Positions 11,587 through 23,897 of a DNA stretch of 64,000 bases are shown one piece after another. The notes under the pieces were generated by a model. The model was given only the letters and a program-made list of their open reading frames with translations. It did not search any database and was not told the DNA's origin. Every line of letters starts with the position of its first letter. Positions within the stretch are counted from its first letter, which is position 1. A program made the position numbers and the translations under genes. Source of the stretch: Chytridium lagenaria (lineage: Eukaryota > Chytridiomycota > Chytridiomycetes > Chytridiales > Chytridiaceae); the NCBI GenBank assembly GCA_025449115.1, contig JAHLKC010000130.1, positions 53,040-117,039 on the forward strand. Direction: 5' to 3'.

Positions 11587-12507
11587 TCACACATATTGGC
11601 CTGTTCTACCACCCTGCGAAACAACGGTCACAGCCATACCTGGCTGAGCCATTACGAGACCCCCGTAATCGACCAGCATAGGAGCAGGAGACACGTTGAC
11701 GTAGGTCACTGGGGAGGTTGAACGATGATCGTTTGTGGAGCAGCGAATGACTGTGTGGTTTGATAAACCTGAGGTTGAGTATAGACTTGTGGAGAGGGTT
11801 GGGCGTAAACTTGTGGTGATAGTTGAGCGTGATGATGAGGTTTGTGTGTGGATGAGTTTGAGCAATGGTTGTTGTGTAAGAATTCTCAGGATAAACAGGT
11901 TCAGTTCGTAAAGGTGGAGAGGGTTTTGAGGGTCTTAAGGGAACGAAAGGAGAAGTTGTGGTTTGTGGAGTTTGAAAGACGTTGTTGGAGCTACGGCTTT
12001 GCCCTGACGTGGAAATGGGAAATGCGCTTACGGAGGCCGGACGATTACGTTTACGACGGTTTGCGATGCACAGGGCGATAAAGATAATTAGAATTATGAG
12101 GAAGATGATGGAGGATGAAATTATGATAATGAGAGTTGTGTTGGGAGGTGAAGGTGGTGTGGTAGTTGGTGCAATGGACGTTGCTGTGGTCGCCGTTGAT
12201 GAAGTGGTTGTGAGAACGGCGGTAGATGTATCGATGGCGATCGCTGTCGGGAAACCGTTCGGTTGGTTCGAGGAGGATGGGACGGATGGTGAGGCTGTCG
12301 AAGGGAGTAAAATTGGGGAGATGGTGGTAGAAGTGAAGCTGGTCGCCCTGGTTTCAGGCTTTTTTGTGAATGAGCTGAAGTGAAAAACAGAGGGGATTGG
12401 AAAGTCAGCGAAGGCAGTCTCTAAAAGCAGAGCGATGAAGGAGTGGGCGTAGTTTTTACCAACCCTGAGAAACTCGCAGGAAAGATGGGTACGGCTACAT
12501 CAGCCAT
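11587..12507 (-). CDS. Single-pass membrane protein with Ser/Thr-rich ectodomain and Pro/Gln-rich tail
   Basis: On the minus strand a Thr/Ser/Pro-rich segment (TTSSTATTATSIAPTTTPPS) leads into a strong membrane helix of about 22 Ile/Leu residues (around 12120-12060). A basic stop-transfer (NRRKRNRP) and a long cytoplasmic tail rich in Pro, Gln, Thr and Tyr follow (VYAQPSPQVYTQPQVYQTT). The tail ends VTYVNVSPAPMLVDYGG and a Gly/Val-rich stretch at the stop 11587. The frame breaks near 11860 and 11712, each by one base. The N-terminus is unresolved: candidate coding sequence continues to 12507 or even 12755, with several possible splice sites. The topology resembles mucin-type cell-wall sensors, and the repeated YxQP-like motifs could recruit SH3 or WW partners. 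That role is speculative. Confidence 0.55.
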
Positions 12508-13253
12508 CTCTTGGTGCTGTCGATGGTTGACGGTCAGTTGATGGATGAAGAAACGAAAAGAAAGGGTGAAAAAAAAACAAAAAAACACAAAGTGTTGAGC
12601 ATTACATGACTGTTGCACAATAACGAAGACCCCAGTCTTGCACCCAGTCTGCACTTGTCAGAAATTGTACTACCGTCACAAATGATACTTGTCAGAATGA
12701 AGACATCTGACGAGGGAGTATTTGGAGCCGGGAGTTGATCGTTGGGATGGTTCAATCGTTCTCCATGTCAGGATGATGTAGGATGTACTTCTTTAGTCCG
12801 TTTTAGAATGGATGGTATGCACAGCTCGTGTAGAACCTACTCAAAACGATGAAGAACTCTGTTCTTTGCGGCTTTCCCCGAAATCCCTCGCCAGATAGGT
12901 TGGAATAGAATAGAGCAAGGCGGTTAAACAATGTAAAAAAATAGGTTTTAACATGCAATCTTACAAGTGCATGTGAAAGAAGAATAGTGGATGGGAAGAT
13001 AAAATGTGGCCATTGTTTTTGTTATTCTGATCATTTAATAATGATTAAAAAAATCGTTCATAGACAATACAGTAGTGAAAGGGGGGCGGATGGCAATAGA
13101 CCACAAGATAATGTGTTCTAGCCTTCAAAAAAGTAACGCCCACAACAAAAATTTCAGGATGTGAAAGAGAATGGGAAAAAAAACAATTTAAAGAAGAGTT
13201 AAATGAGTATTTCGGGTAAAGGGGTTGGCGTCAGTATAACATGGAGAGTGGAC
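12508..13253. other. Mostly non-coding region
   Basis: This may include further 5' exons of the membrane protein at 11.6-12.5 kb; a frame with several cysteines at 12755-12600 is the best candidate. The rest is AT-rich 3' flank of the MFS gene, with A-runs near 12950-13190. Confidence 0.35.
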
Positions 13254-15286
13254 TTAGGCCTTGCTGACAATGAAGTCATCAGTCTTGAGCTCGGACTCTT
13301 TCTCAACAACAGTTTCGGCGGAAACAACCGCGTCATCCTTCTTGTCCTCAAAGTCCTTCTCAATGTGGTTGATCCTGCGGATGGTCTGGCCATTGATGAC
13401 AAGCTCGTCATCAAAGTCGATGGTGTCTGGGTCAGGGTTCCAAGCGGCAGATCCACGAGGGATGTAGGTACCGGCTAAAACGATCACTCCGCCGGCGGTC
13501 ATTGCAACAGCGGCAATCCAGATGTAGAGTTCGGTGATGGAGCGCTTCTCGTTGACGTAAACGTCACGGACACGGCCCATGAGGTTGTTAAGGATGAAGT
13601 AGAAGACAAGGTTGCAGATGTAGAGGAAGGCCATGACGGCGCCGAGGAGGGAAGTGGACCCGTCCGCGAGTTCGAGGTCGTGGAGACGGGATTGGGTGTA
13701 GGCGCCGATGGCGACGTCTCCACAGGACCAACCGAATGAGATGGTAGCTAGAATGATTTGAAAAAAAAGGTTTTAATTATTTTAATATGCATCAAACCAA
13801 ATAAGAAGTTGAAGATCAGGGATTAAAAAACTTACCCATGATAGGGGCAAGGGCCCAAGCGTGGGAGAGGGTGTTATTGGGGTCCGCGGGCATCCAGTAA
13901 GGAACAACCCAAATGAGGAGGATCAAGATGGCATCGGCACGGAGGTAAGGAATGGGAGTCTTGACCTGCTTGGCCAAGAAAAAGACGAGGACGGCACCCA
14001 TGGCTTCACCAAAGTTGGAACCGGCATTAAGGATCTGCTGGTAGTCGGTGTTCTTCAAGGTAATGCCAGAGTAGAAGGGGAAGACGGTACCCTCAAGGTA
14101 TCTGTGGAGAATAAGAGGGATAGTGTCTTAAAAAACGCGTCAGAGACAACATTAATAGGGCGAAAAGAATACATACAGGCTGGGAGCAACCAGAAAAGAG
14201 ATCTTGAGCTGCAAACGAGACGAGCACCGATCCAAGCGTTGTTGACAAAACCCTTGGCAAAGGTAGCGATTTCTCCGGCCCAAGTGACCTTCTTTCCAGA
14301 CTCAATTTCCACCCTGCGCTTCTCAATCTCCTTTTGAAGACGCTCTTCACGCGGCTTGATGAAAAAGAAGATGGAGGAGGCGATGGCAAATCCGACAGTG
14401 ATGATGGCAGGTGCGTAACCCCAACCAAAGTAGGAGATCCAGTTGACGGAGAGGATGGCGCCAGTGGTACCTGCGATTTCCCACCAGAAGTGGACGGTGG
14501 AATCCATGATCTTCAACTTGACGGGGTCACCACCAACAATGTCGTTGGGGATGACACGGCGCATCAAGTCGATCATACCAGAGAAGAGACCGCAGACGGG
14601 GAAGATGAGGTAGATGAGGTAAGGAGTCCAGGAGCCTACATACAGAAACAGACATCGTTAGCAAAGCTCGAATTATAGAAAGTGGTAAACGATGGTAGAA
14701 TTACAAGGAAATTGAGCTTACCCAGTAACTTGCATCCCTGGAACCACCCGAAAGTTTCTGCGAAGGCCTACCACCGGTCGCACCCTCAAGAATGGGAAGG
14801 AGCATCAAAATGGACGCAAAGCAAAGAACTGTGGTTGCCATTATGGTTCCAGCACGGAACCTCTTGATGAGAGGACCAATGAGTAGGGAACCAATACATT
14901 GGCAGGCCAAGTTGATCGACTGGATGGTGGTCCATGTTAATCCAACATTAGGCCCAGGCAACTTGGTGACGGGGTTGTAGTCCATGCGACGGAGGACGAT
15001 GCCGGACATGCATGCACCAAGGGTTTCCTAAGATAAGATACGCAGGTCAGTATGCCCATTATTGTAAAGCGCACGAAATGACGGTGAAACTTCAAAAACC
15101 AAATAGAAAAGAAAAATGGACGGACGCCGCCAAGAATACATGCGGTGTCTTGGCGTGGAGAGGCTTTGGATGGGAAATTACACTCACCAACACAAACTTA
15201 TAGATGACGAGACCAAATGTGTAGATGGCAACATTACGAAGCTCCTCCCGTGTGAAGCCTTTGAAGTACTTCTCAACGAAACCCAT
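13254..15286 (-). CDS. Major facilitator superfamily transporter, 12 TM, frame-broken
   Basis: Five exons (15286-15188, 15027-14722, 14635-14177, 14101-13836 and 13747-13254) join through GT-AG introns into about 540 residues. Features include an N-terminus MGFVEKYFKGFTREELRN, the cytoplasmic loop IGPLIKRFRAG after an early TM pair, SWTPYLIYLIFPVCGLFSG, and a central charged loop (KPREERLQKEIEKRRVEIE). Later segments include ISFGWSCGDVAIGAY, FYFILNNLMGRVRD and a final helix before an acidic tail. Hydrophobic segments fit 12 TMs with a long central loop, as in MFS. The substrate cannot be read. Two one-base breaks occur: near 14780 (before AFAETFGWFQG, which then joins the next exon correctly) and near 14222 (before LQLKISFLVAPS). 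The restored frames match splice phases, which supports the frame breaks being local indels. Confidence 0.8.
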
Positions 15287-17004
15287 CGCTGCTAAGTGAG
15301 TGATTTAGGATGAGGTTGATGGAGGGTGTGAGGTGGGGTGAGATACAGTGATGTGAAGAGGAAATCCCCTTCCCTATTTATACGTCCATCCCCAATAATC
15401 TATAAATAAATACCCTAGGTAATGAATAATTAAACCTTCTCGAACGGACTTGCAAAAAAAAGAAAAAAGAAAGAAAGAAAGAAAGGGAAGGATGAACGAG
15501 TGGAACGATGACATGATCCCATCTATCTCCCAGTCAATTAAAATTAGAGTTTTGGACGAAGTACCACAAAGCTCGGGAAGTTTAAGGTTGGTGGTGGTAC
15601 TAAAACCAACCCGAGAATGTGGTAACAGGCCCTTTTTTGTTGAACGGCATTTGAATGACACCTTTTCGTTGGTCAAAGGTCTCCGAAGGAAGGGCGTCGG
15701 GAGAGATGTGCCCAATAAACAAACTCAACAATAAAGACACACTATATAATAATACTCCGCTTCCGTGAACCTTAAACGTTTTATTCATTTTGGGAGTTTA
15801 GGTTTTGGTTTCACATGTTCCAGATGGATCAAATGAAGAAACCCTCGGGACTCCTTGTAAATATAATAATAATAATAGCATTTAGTACATACGATTAGAA
15901 AATATTTACAGACTAAAAACTATTTGGTGTATATTCCTTAATCGTCATTTCTTTCGATTATTTACCATTGCTAAATTATTAAATGTTCAGGTACAAACGA
16001 TCATTAAAATATTGTTACGATTGAGCAATGCGCAAAGGACTTCCGCGCGTTCCTTACATTCCTGTGGGATGTCAACTGCGCCTAAATGGTTTTGGTGCCG
16101 ACACTGTCACCCGACGAGCCAAACAACACGCGCCTTACTTATGGCCATAGTTATACAACAAACACTGAAAACCATCATGAATCGCCAAGAATTTCCTGAT
16201 GAGATCAGGGCCGTCTCAAATGTCCCTAACGGGGTGTCCGGCCAGTCATTCATGGCTGTTAAGAAAGTGCTGTGCTGTATGGGTTTTAGCGGAAGACCTC
16301 ACATCCCCGAGCAGTGGTTTCCTCCTTTACTTAATTTCGGAAGAGCTTGTGAGCGGGATTTGAAGGGATAATGGATTATGTCCTTCCTTCCGAAACATTT
16401 GAAACTCGTCCCTGATATGGGCATGATGTACCCGTCTTTAAGTTGTTATTCCCATCTTTACGTTGTTTATCGTCCCATTGCTGATGAACTTGTCGATATC
16501 GGCAAACCTTCTTAAACTGGCCATAAAATTATCCTTTATCGTTTTTAAAGTCTTAATGCGTGTTCGATCGAAATCATGCTTCCTTTTTTTGGGGGTCATT
16601 GGTAATGATCCTGGTTGACACCGCGAACACGCTGTATTGGAACACCGTACCCCGTCTTTCCTTTAATTTACGTTCATGCCCCTCTTCTAATTATACATAA
16701 GCCGTGTAGTGAAGTGAAATCCCAGTTCTGTACAAAATACTGCCAAATCATCAAAAGTAAACATTATTTGATATGTTTATACACACGGGCTATATTTTAT
16801 AATCAACCCATTGAAAACAAAGACTTGGAAGATTGGACAAGAAGAAAAATCGCTTTACAGACAGAAGGTGTAAAAGAAACCGAGCAACCGAGAAAGTGTG
16901 AATTGTAAACATAAAAAAGAAATAAGAGTGCAACCAGATGAGAGGGTGTGGGAATAAACTTGAAAACATGCAGAAAAAAAAAAGAAAGAAAAATGTGTGG
17001 GAGT
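15287..17004. other. Intergenic region, no convincing gene
   Basis: About 1.7 kb upstream of the MFS gene and downstream of the VWFD gene. A GAAA-type microsatellite lies near 15457-15490, and AT-rich DNA near 15860-16010. A 119-codon plus-strand frame at 16012-16371 has no recognisable motif and no support from splicing context. Confidence 0.45.
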
Positions 17005-19741
17005 TTACAACATCAACACCACAACCACACCCAAAAGACCCGCAGACCCAATCGTGTTCATGGAAGCTCCACTCTTGACTTTGTCGTCAGACGGAGAAGT
17101 CCCAGGAGATGTCGTCGCAACTTGAGCCGGTTTTGGCTTCGTCTCCTCCATCGTCGGCAAATCCTCCTTGGGGTAGTCAAATTGCTTGATCGTCATTCCA
17201 GCGTTGCTGACAAGCGAAGAGTTGCTGGCAACTTCCATAGCAGCCTTCCAGGGATCCATACCTGCCGCGACGGCCTTCTGACGGGCTTCGACGACGGTGT
17301 TGGAAAGTGCCACAGGAATGGGGAGGGAGGATTTGTCTATCGAGCAATCGACTCCGGTGTAGGGGGAAACGCATTGACAGCCCATAGAGGTGCACCGACC
17401 ACGAGCGGAGCAGTCGTTAACACATTGGACGTGTTCGCCGAATCCAGCTTGCTGACGGACAGTGGAAGCGGCTTCAACGTGGACAGGGTTAAGGGAATCG
17501 ACGGCGTATCCTGACAGAGCCTCACAGAGAGAAGCGAGGGTTCGACGGGTCGTCTCAGAGAAGGCGTAGGTACCTGTTGTGAGAACATCGGTGACGCAGG
17601 TGTGGATCTTAGAGCGGAGGTGTTTGGGGCAGATTTTCTCGCAGCCAGGGATGGTGAGGATCTTTTTGCAGGTGTCTTCAGCGGTCTTGATGTCAACGGG
17701 GGCCGGGGGTTTGTAGTCCCAGGGCTTGGGGACGATGTAGCCAGATGGTTCGGAGTCTTCATCGTCTTCGTCATCGTCGTCTTCGTATTCGGGCGACATG
17801 GGAATAGTGGTGTAGGTTGGTGCTGGGGTGGTCGTTTTAATGGCGAAGATGGACGATGTGATGATAGGGGGGACAGTAGAGGTTGGGGTTGGGACTTGGT
17901 AGGTGTATTCATCAGGTGTGTAGCGAGGCAAAGTACAGGTGGTCTTTGTGGTTGTTGTAGTAGTGAGAGCTGGAATTGTAGGAACAGTGGTTGGGGCGAC
18001 GACGGAAGTGATGACGACGGGTACGGTTGACGTGGTTGTCGTTGTGTAAACAACAGGGATTGTCGTGGTCGTGTAGATGGTTGTCGTGATGGCGGCGATT
18101 GTAGTTGTCGAAGCAGGGGCGACTGATGTAACTGTGGAAGCGATGACAGTGGTACCAGAGGAGGCGTAGACGATGGAGGTAGAGGTGACCGGAGCAACTG
18201 ATGTAGTGATGGCCGGAATAGTTGTGACGACAGGGATGGTCTGAACAGTACTGGTTGTGATGACGGTAGGGGCAACAGTTGTCTGAATGGTGGTAACAGC
18301 GGTGGTTGCAACGGTGGTGGCGTCAGCTTTGGAAGTGGTAGTCTTGGCAGGGCATGACTTGTAGGTAGTTGCTTGGCAACCCTTAGTAGGCTTGTACTTC
18401 TCTTGAGGGGGAACTTCTTCCATCCGACCTTGTAAGTCCCCTTGAACATGTTGCTATCATCCTTGACCATCCAAGAGTCACCCCACTCATTGACGTCCTT
18501 GGAATTCTTGTGCGAAAGAACCTTGCCGTTGGAGCAGAGGAGCTGTTTGTCGTATTTCTTCTCTTGGACGTTGCAGAGACCGCCGACTTTGCCGTAGTAA
18601 CCAGCTTGAAGAAGGATGTTGACGTCGAGCCAGGAGACACCCTTCATCTCACCAACGTTGACAGTGATAGTGGAACCATCATCAAGCTTGAATTCCCACT
18701 TGTCAGACGCGTCCTTATCCCTCGGGGTGTAATCCATACCCTCAAGATCTTCCGAGAGTTTCTAAAAAAGTAAAGACAATTAAAACTTTGTTTTAAACAA
18801 ACTCTTGGTTGAAAACTAGAAAAGCTACTTACAGTAAGCCTGGTTTACCGTATTTTTTGAGATCGGTTTTGTCGTATTCGCCCTTCTTGGCTACAGAGAT
18901 GACCGCCGCGCTCTCGCCATACCGAATGGCAATAGCGCCAATACATGTAGCCTTCGATTCGGGCGTAATCAAGCAAGGGTACTGATACGACTGCATTCCC
19001 AAATAATATATCCATCATAAACAGAGATAGAAAACATTAATAATTGCTCACCATCCAAAAAGAAAACTATTTGAAAGAACAAGAACACACCTGAATCGAC
19101 AACCAGTCCGAATCGACGAGATGGAAGATACCCTTTCCTTGGTGGTCAACCTTGAGACCGTTGAAGGTCACAAAGTGGGGATCACCAGAGATGGTGCAGG
19201 TACCTCCAGGGAACTTGTATCGTTTTCCTTCGTATCCTTGTTTGCAGCCCACGTAAGGCTCACAGGGTGCGTCGACGGTAGCGACAACTTCGATATCTGC
19301 ATCCTTTTGGTCCTCGTAGAAGTCGGGAGTAGACACAACGTGAAGGGTTTGAGGCTAATGCAATTATCATAGAATTAGAGAAAAGAAGCACACGGTGTGA
19401 TATAAAACATAGGTGTTTACCTTATTCCAATCAGCTGGGTTGAACACGAGCGTATTCTTCTCAAACGACATCCCCTTTCCATCCAAGAACACAGTCACCT
19501 CACTCTCGGGTTTCTTTGCAAGTCTCACGCTAAACGGTGCATCGAAGCTATTGTCGTTCATCTGGAGTGTCGGTGGGTCAAAGATCAAGAACGGCGTCGT
19601 CGAAGTGCATGATGGTGTTGGGCCTTTCGCGAGTGGACTGGATCCGACGGGAGATGTGTTATGTTTTTTAGGGACGGCGCTGACGACCTGAGTGCATGCG
19701 AGTGCGAGAAGCGCTAGCCTTGCAATGTGGGAGAAGGCCAT
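17005..19741 (-). CDS. GPI-anchored adhesin-like protein: beta-domain, VWFD, Thr-rich stalk, EGF-like
   Basis: Signal peptide MAFSHIARLALLALACTQVVSA from the ATG at 19741. A Calx-beta-like region follows (FSVRLAKKPESEVTVFLD, then LVFNPADWNKPQTLHVVS). A von Willebrand factor D domain opens CTISGDPHFVTFNG and includes GGLCNVQEKKYD and NEWGDSWMV. Then comes a mucin-like stretch of Thr/Val/Pro about 150 residues long (18340-17900), an acidic patch (YEDDDDEDDEDSEP), and an EGF-like module CSARGRCTSMGCQCVSPYTG. The C-terminus has a GPI-type hydrophobic end (GSAGLLGVVVVLML). Exons are 19741-19421, 19355-19091, 18990-18833 and 18761-17005. One missing base near 18437 separates TYKV from MEEVPPQEKYKP, and the third splice junction does not keep phase as read. 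VWFD domains mediate multimerisation and adhesion in animals; here cell-wall or host/substrate attachment is inferred. Confidence 0.8.
17900..18340 (-). repeat. Low-complexity Thr/Val codon repeat inside the adhesin
   Basis: The coding strand is an irregular repeat of ACT/ACA and GTT/GTC codons giving runs such as TTVATTAVTTIQTTVAPT. This is a typical O-glycosylated stalk. Coordinates follow the minus strand, high to low. Confidence 0.6.
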
Positions 19742-22700
19742 GACTATGAAAGAATGTACACTCTGACTCTGCAGAGAATTGAAGTGGATGGTGGGTGGGA
19801 GTAGTATACAACGAAGAAAAAACAAGGAGAAAATGTGCGGTTCGCGATGCTCCTCTTATACCGAAAACAAACCCTTCATCCATATTTTAATATTTTAATA
19901 TTTTTTTTTGGTGGGCCGAACACAAGAGGGCAAAGGCAACACCAAACGGCAATGGCCCTCAACGGCTAACCCATGTACCCCCCATTCAGCCTACGACGCC
20001 GCAGTTCTCGTCCTCATTGGTCCACATCCATGATTCCGTGCAACCGCCATGTCCGTGCATGGATTTGCATGGATAGTCAGGCCTTAATCGGTAAGTGCTT
20101 TCGCATTTTCTTCACCAATCATTTGGTTGTTTTTTATTCTCCGTGTTTCGTGATTTCATTTAAACAACTGAAACCTATTAGACACCCCTTGAAAAATGAA
20201 ATGAAGGGGGTTAAAGTAAATGGGATTGCCTTCTTTAGAGGAGGTAAACTGATCTGAAGGGGATGAAACGTGTAATGGGAGCTTAATAGAGTAATATATT
20301 GCTTGCCTGATTTCTGAATGAGCCGAACTCTACGTGAATTACGCATTAAACGACGGTAGAATGAGAGGTGGCTGTGAGAAAGTCATGAAACATCGGTATT
20401 CATTTACCAGCATTAATTCAAGCAGGAGCTATGCGTCATGGAACTGTGTCAATAGCCAAGTTGGCAACACTACATCATCGTTTTAGTCAAGGAAAAGTCG
20501 GATGCGCCTAACGTCAAACGCTGATTTTATGAACGAACCATTATAGACCTTTGTAAATAAATGGTTCGTCCTTCATTGAAAGTTATACTGTGGGACAATT
20601 AATGTCAACTCAGCGCGTAGAAAGAGTATATGTCTTGCTTTTTGAGTCAGGATACGTATTATGCGTCATTCTGGCAATCATACGTGACTGGTGATTCTTG
20701 TGCCCACGGGAATTATCAAACATTACAGACCCTCGTGAAAACTTTAAGTGCGGATTTAATTCAAATCAGGATGGATTTTTGACTTGCGGCACGTTTCCCG
20801 TGATGTTGGCTTATCGTTTACACCATATAATTCAGGCGTCAATTTATACGCGATCAACGTACACTCGACACAAAAGTACGGGATTGATACTGTCATTAAC
20901 GTGATGGCTATCGGCAATGTGTATGCTAGTCTTGCATACTTCATACCTGAGCAGATCTGTTGAAGAACGTTTATTGATCATCTCGAAGAATTGATCGCAC
21001 ATTACTCATTACATCTATAAATGACATCCCGACTTTTTGGTCACGACAAATAAGTGATCGAAGCTTACGCATCATGTATACGTATGAATTAATAAATACT
21101 AAATCATATTGGAAAGATCAATGTTACACATACATAAAATGAGATTTTGTGTAACTTTCATAAGAAGAACCCCAGACTGCAGTGATTCCTGCCGGAGCGG
21201 ACATGGAAGAAAAAATGAAGTAATTGGATACCAAATTTATACGATGAAAGTGTGAATAGAGAGAATATCTCACCTTGAGCCACACTGTGATAGTATGCGT
21301 CATCGATGATGATTCTTTAGTTATCCACGTAACCAAAATATGTAAACACAGGTAATGAAGAACAGGATCGGCGGTACTGCAGCTCTTATCGTTGACTATG
21401 GAAAAGCTTATGTCGCAGCTCTTCTACGGGCTCTTCTGTTTCCAAACACCGAACGTACTCGCACACAGCCGCTTTACTCAAGCTGAATACAACGTAGATA
21501 GCTCAGGGCTCTGCAATATGAATAGTGTTGCGTGTTTATTGGGGGTGCAGAAAAGTTTAAGGAATTCCGATTATATGTGCAGTATAACTGTTTAACTTCA
21601 TTGAACCAAGAGTATACAATAGGGTATGTTATGCTTACCTTTCAAAGGAGTGTCGCGTATCATCAAAAGCATGGTGAACATTAATGCAAAACCATTGTTA
21701 TGGTATTAATGAAGAATAATAGAGTAAAGCGTACATTTACCTAGTTTGTTAATTAATAGTGCTTTTTCTTTGTTGCAGGGCGGGAAGACGGGATCACGGG
21801 TGAGGCAAATGGGGCCGGGTGAAAGTAATTGCCACCATTATTTTTACATCTTACGTAGGGGAAAGAAGATAAAGCTTATTAAATGGCTATTATTTGTTGA
21901 TGTTGACGGTGTAAGGTGTTGGTAATTATCCAACCTCAATTACCCAACGTTGCTGACGCCTTTATACCACACAGAATATAGAGCTCATGCATCGTCTCCC
22001 ATTATTATTGCAGTCTGTTCCGACAAATTAAAAGCACGTCTGTATTTCCTCCTTAATCACTATAGCACCTACGGTTGTCCATCTTTTAACAAGGTCTTCC
22101 ACACCCTCAAATTTCGTACTGCATTATGGTTGACTCCATATCGACACCATTATCTCTGCCGTGGTGCTGCTTGCAAGATTAATGCAGTTGCAACGATGAA
22201 TGTAAGCTTGCTCGACGTACTTAATGCATCATAAATCCAAATTCATATGCATCTTTCCTCCACGTCTCTACTAAGCTGCCACCAGTGTAATTATAAACAT
22301 AACCATGATTGCCCCATTTAATGGTGAAGACCGTTTTGCCAAGTAGGTTGAAACAAACGCATACAAATGTTGTGCAGGTTGGTTCATTCACCATTATTCT
22401 TCATCGATAGCCTACATTATTTCGGATTCACATCACAGTGTAATATATGTTTTTGTTTAGTTAACTACTGTAGTGTGGGGAAGTTGGCGTACGGTGAACT
22501 TTCGAAAGTGCTGCTTTACATTCTGATAGGTGATTGATAAATGACTTAGCCTTCGTTTCGACGTATGTGCACACACTTTATTGTTCTTTTTCGTATGTGT
22601 GTGCATACTTATCTTGGAGTAAGGTTTTGTTGTATTTGGTAAGAGCTGTTTGCGGTGGACATGTTTGGTCTTAAACTTATCATACATGTGGTGTCATTCT

Positions 22701-23897
22701 CAATGTACGAAACGGAATTAATGGAACCATGGTGATTGTTTTTTATGCTTGACGTGAATTTTTAAGAAGCGTGGACGATTCTCTAACGATTCGTCCATAT
22801 ATTTTCTATCTAAAAGATTTGCATCTCACCTTCTTGCTATCTTTGTTCAAGCGTTCTTAACGATTCCTATAGTCGACCGTGGAGGCCTCTCAAGGCTGTG
22901 ATCACAGGAAATAGCCTATGAATGGCTTTTCGTTGATGTCGGAGTGTTAGGTCGTTCTTAAGGACGATATGGTCAATATCGCTTTGTTTCGTTTCTAAAC
23001 TTTTTTGTAAAAAGATAAGTGGGATAGGCATGGGAAAGTGGGCTCAGTTATTCTATTCAGATTTAATTTGGAGTGATTTTAAAATATAACGACGTGTACG
23101 CGTAGAAACTTTACGCGTTATTTTATTTTAAAGACGCGCCGCTATATAAATAAAATGTCCACAAAGTAAATTAAAGTTCTTCACGTGAGACAGAAGAAAA
23201 GGGCTCACTGCCCCCCCTATTGTGTGTAGTACAAGCAATTCCTTTCTGGCTACACAAATAGTAATCTTACCACCAATAATCAGGAGAAGGTGGAAAGGCA
23301 ACAACGTCTTTTTTTTCTTTTATGAAGTAGAGATCTCTCACCCCCACTATTATCCCACCCCTCTCTCTCTCTTACTCATCGTCCCGTCATTCCGTCATCG
23401 TTCAATCCGTCATCCATCTATTTCTCATCGTTCTGATACGGGGGCATCAAATCCTATCAAGCAGCAAGTTGGGAAAGGACATAAAGGAAATTGAACATCC
23501 ATCAACCGTTACCCGTCAACGTCAAAAATAGGATCGGGAAAGATGATGGGCATCTCCTTCATCGCGTCATCCTCTCACTCTTCTGCATCACCTCTACACA
23601 GGTGCATGCTCAGAATGGTAAGGGGCATGCAAGTCTATAATTCTATACTCCGATGGCTTGAGTCTCATAGCAAATTTGAAATGTTGGAGGGATGGGATCT
23701 GGAGCAATAGAGTTTTTGTTGGAATAGAAGACGTTGTTGTAGGTGAAGGGCGATGGACGATCTGAGATCTATTAAATCAATGAAGGGATAAACAAGCGGT
23801 GTCAGTGACTGAGTTCAAGGAACCAAAAGGATAATAACCAGCGATAGCAATATAGATGCGAAACCCGCCTGTCCACGAAAATATCTATCTCAATTCT
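19742..23897. other. 4.2-kb gene desert between divergent genes
   Basis: The region separates the divergently transcribed VWFD adhesin and solute-binding/SH3 genes. No reading frame here shows a domain, a spliced coding pattern or transposon motifs. It is AT-rich, with recurrent short words such as TGCGTCAT (20432, 20662 and 21296, all on the plus strand) and ATTAATGCA-like words. A C-run and a CT-rich tract lie near 23210-23370, close to the solute-binding gene. It may be regulatory, a decayed element or a non-coding transcript. Confidence 0.5.

Noticed and set aside
16012..16371. 119-codon plus-strand frame as a gene
   Set aside because: No motif, no splice-linked neighbours, and ordinary composition for intergenic DNA here.
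17602..18030. Plus-strand Gly/Val/Asp-rich frame
   Set aside because: Antisense to the Thr-rich stalk of the VWFD adhesin.
19742..23897. Transposon in the gene desert
   Set aside because: No transposase or reverse transcriptase motif, long terminal repeat or clear inverted repeat was found by eye. A homology search would be needed to exclude a decayed element.
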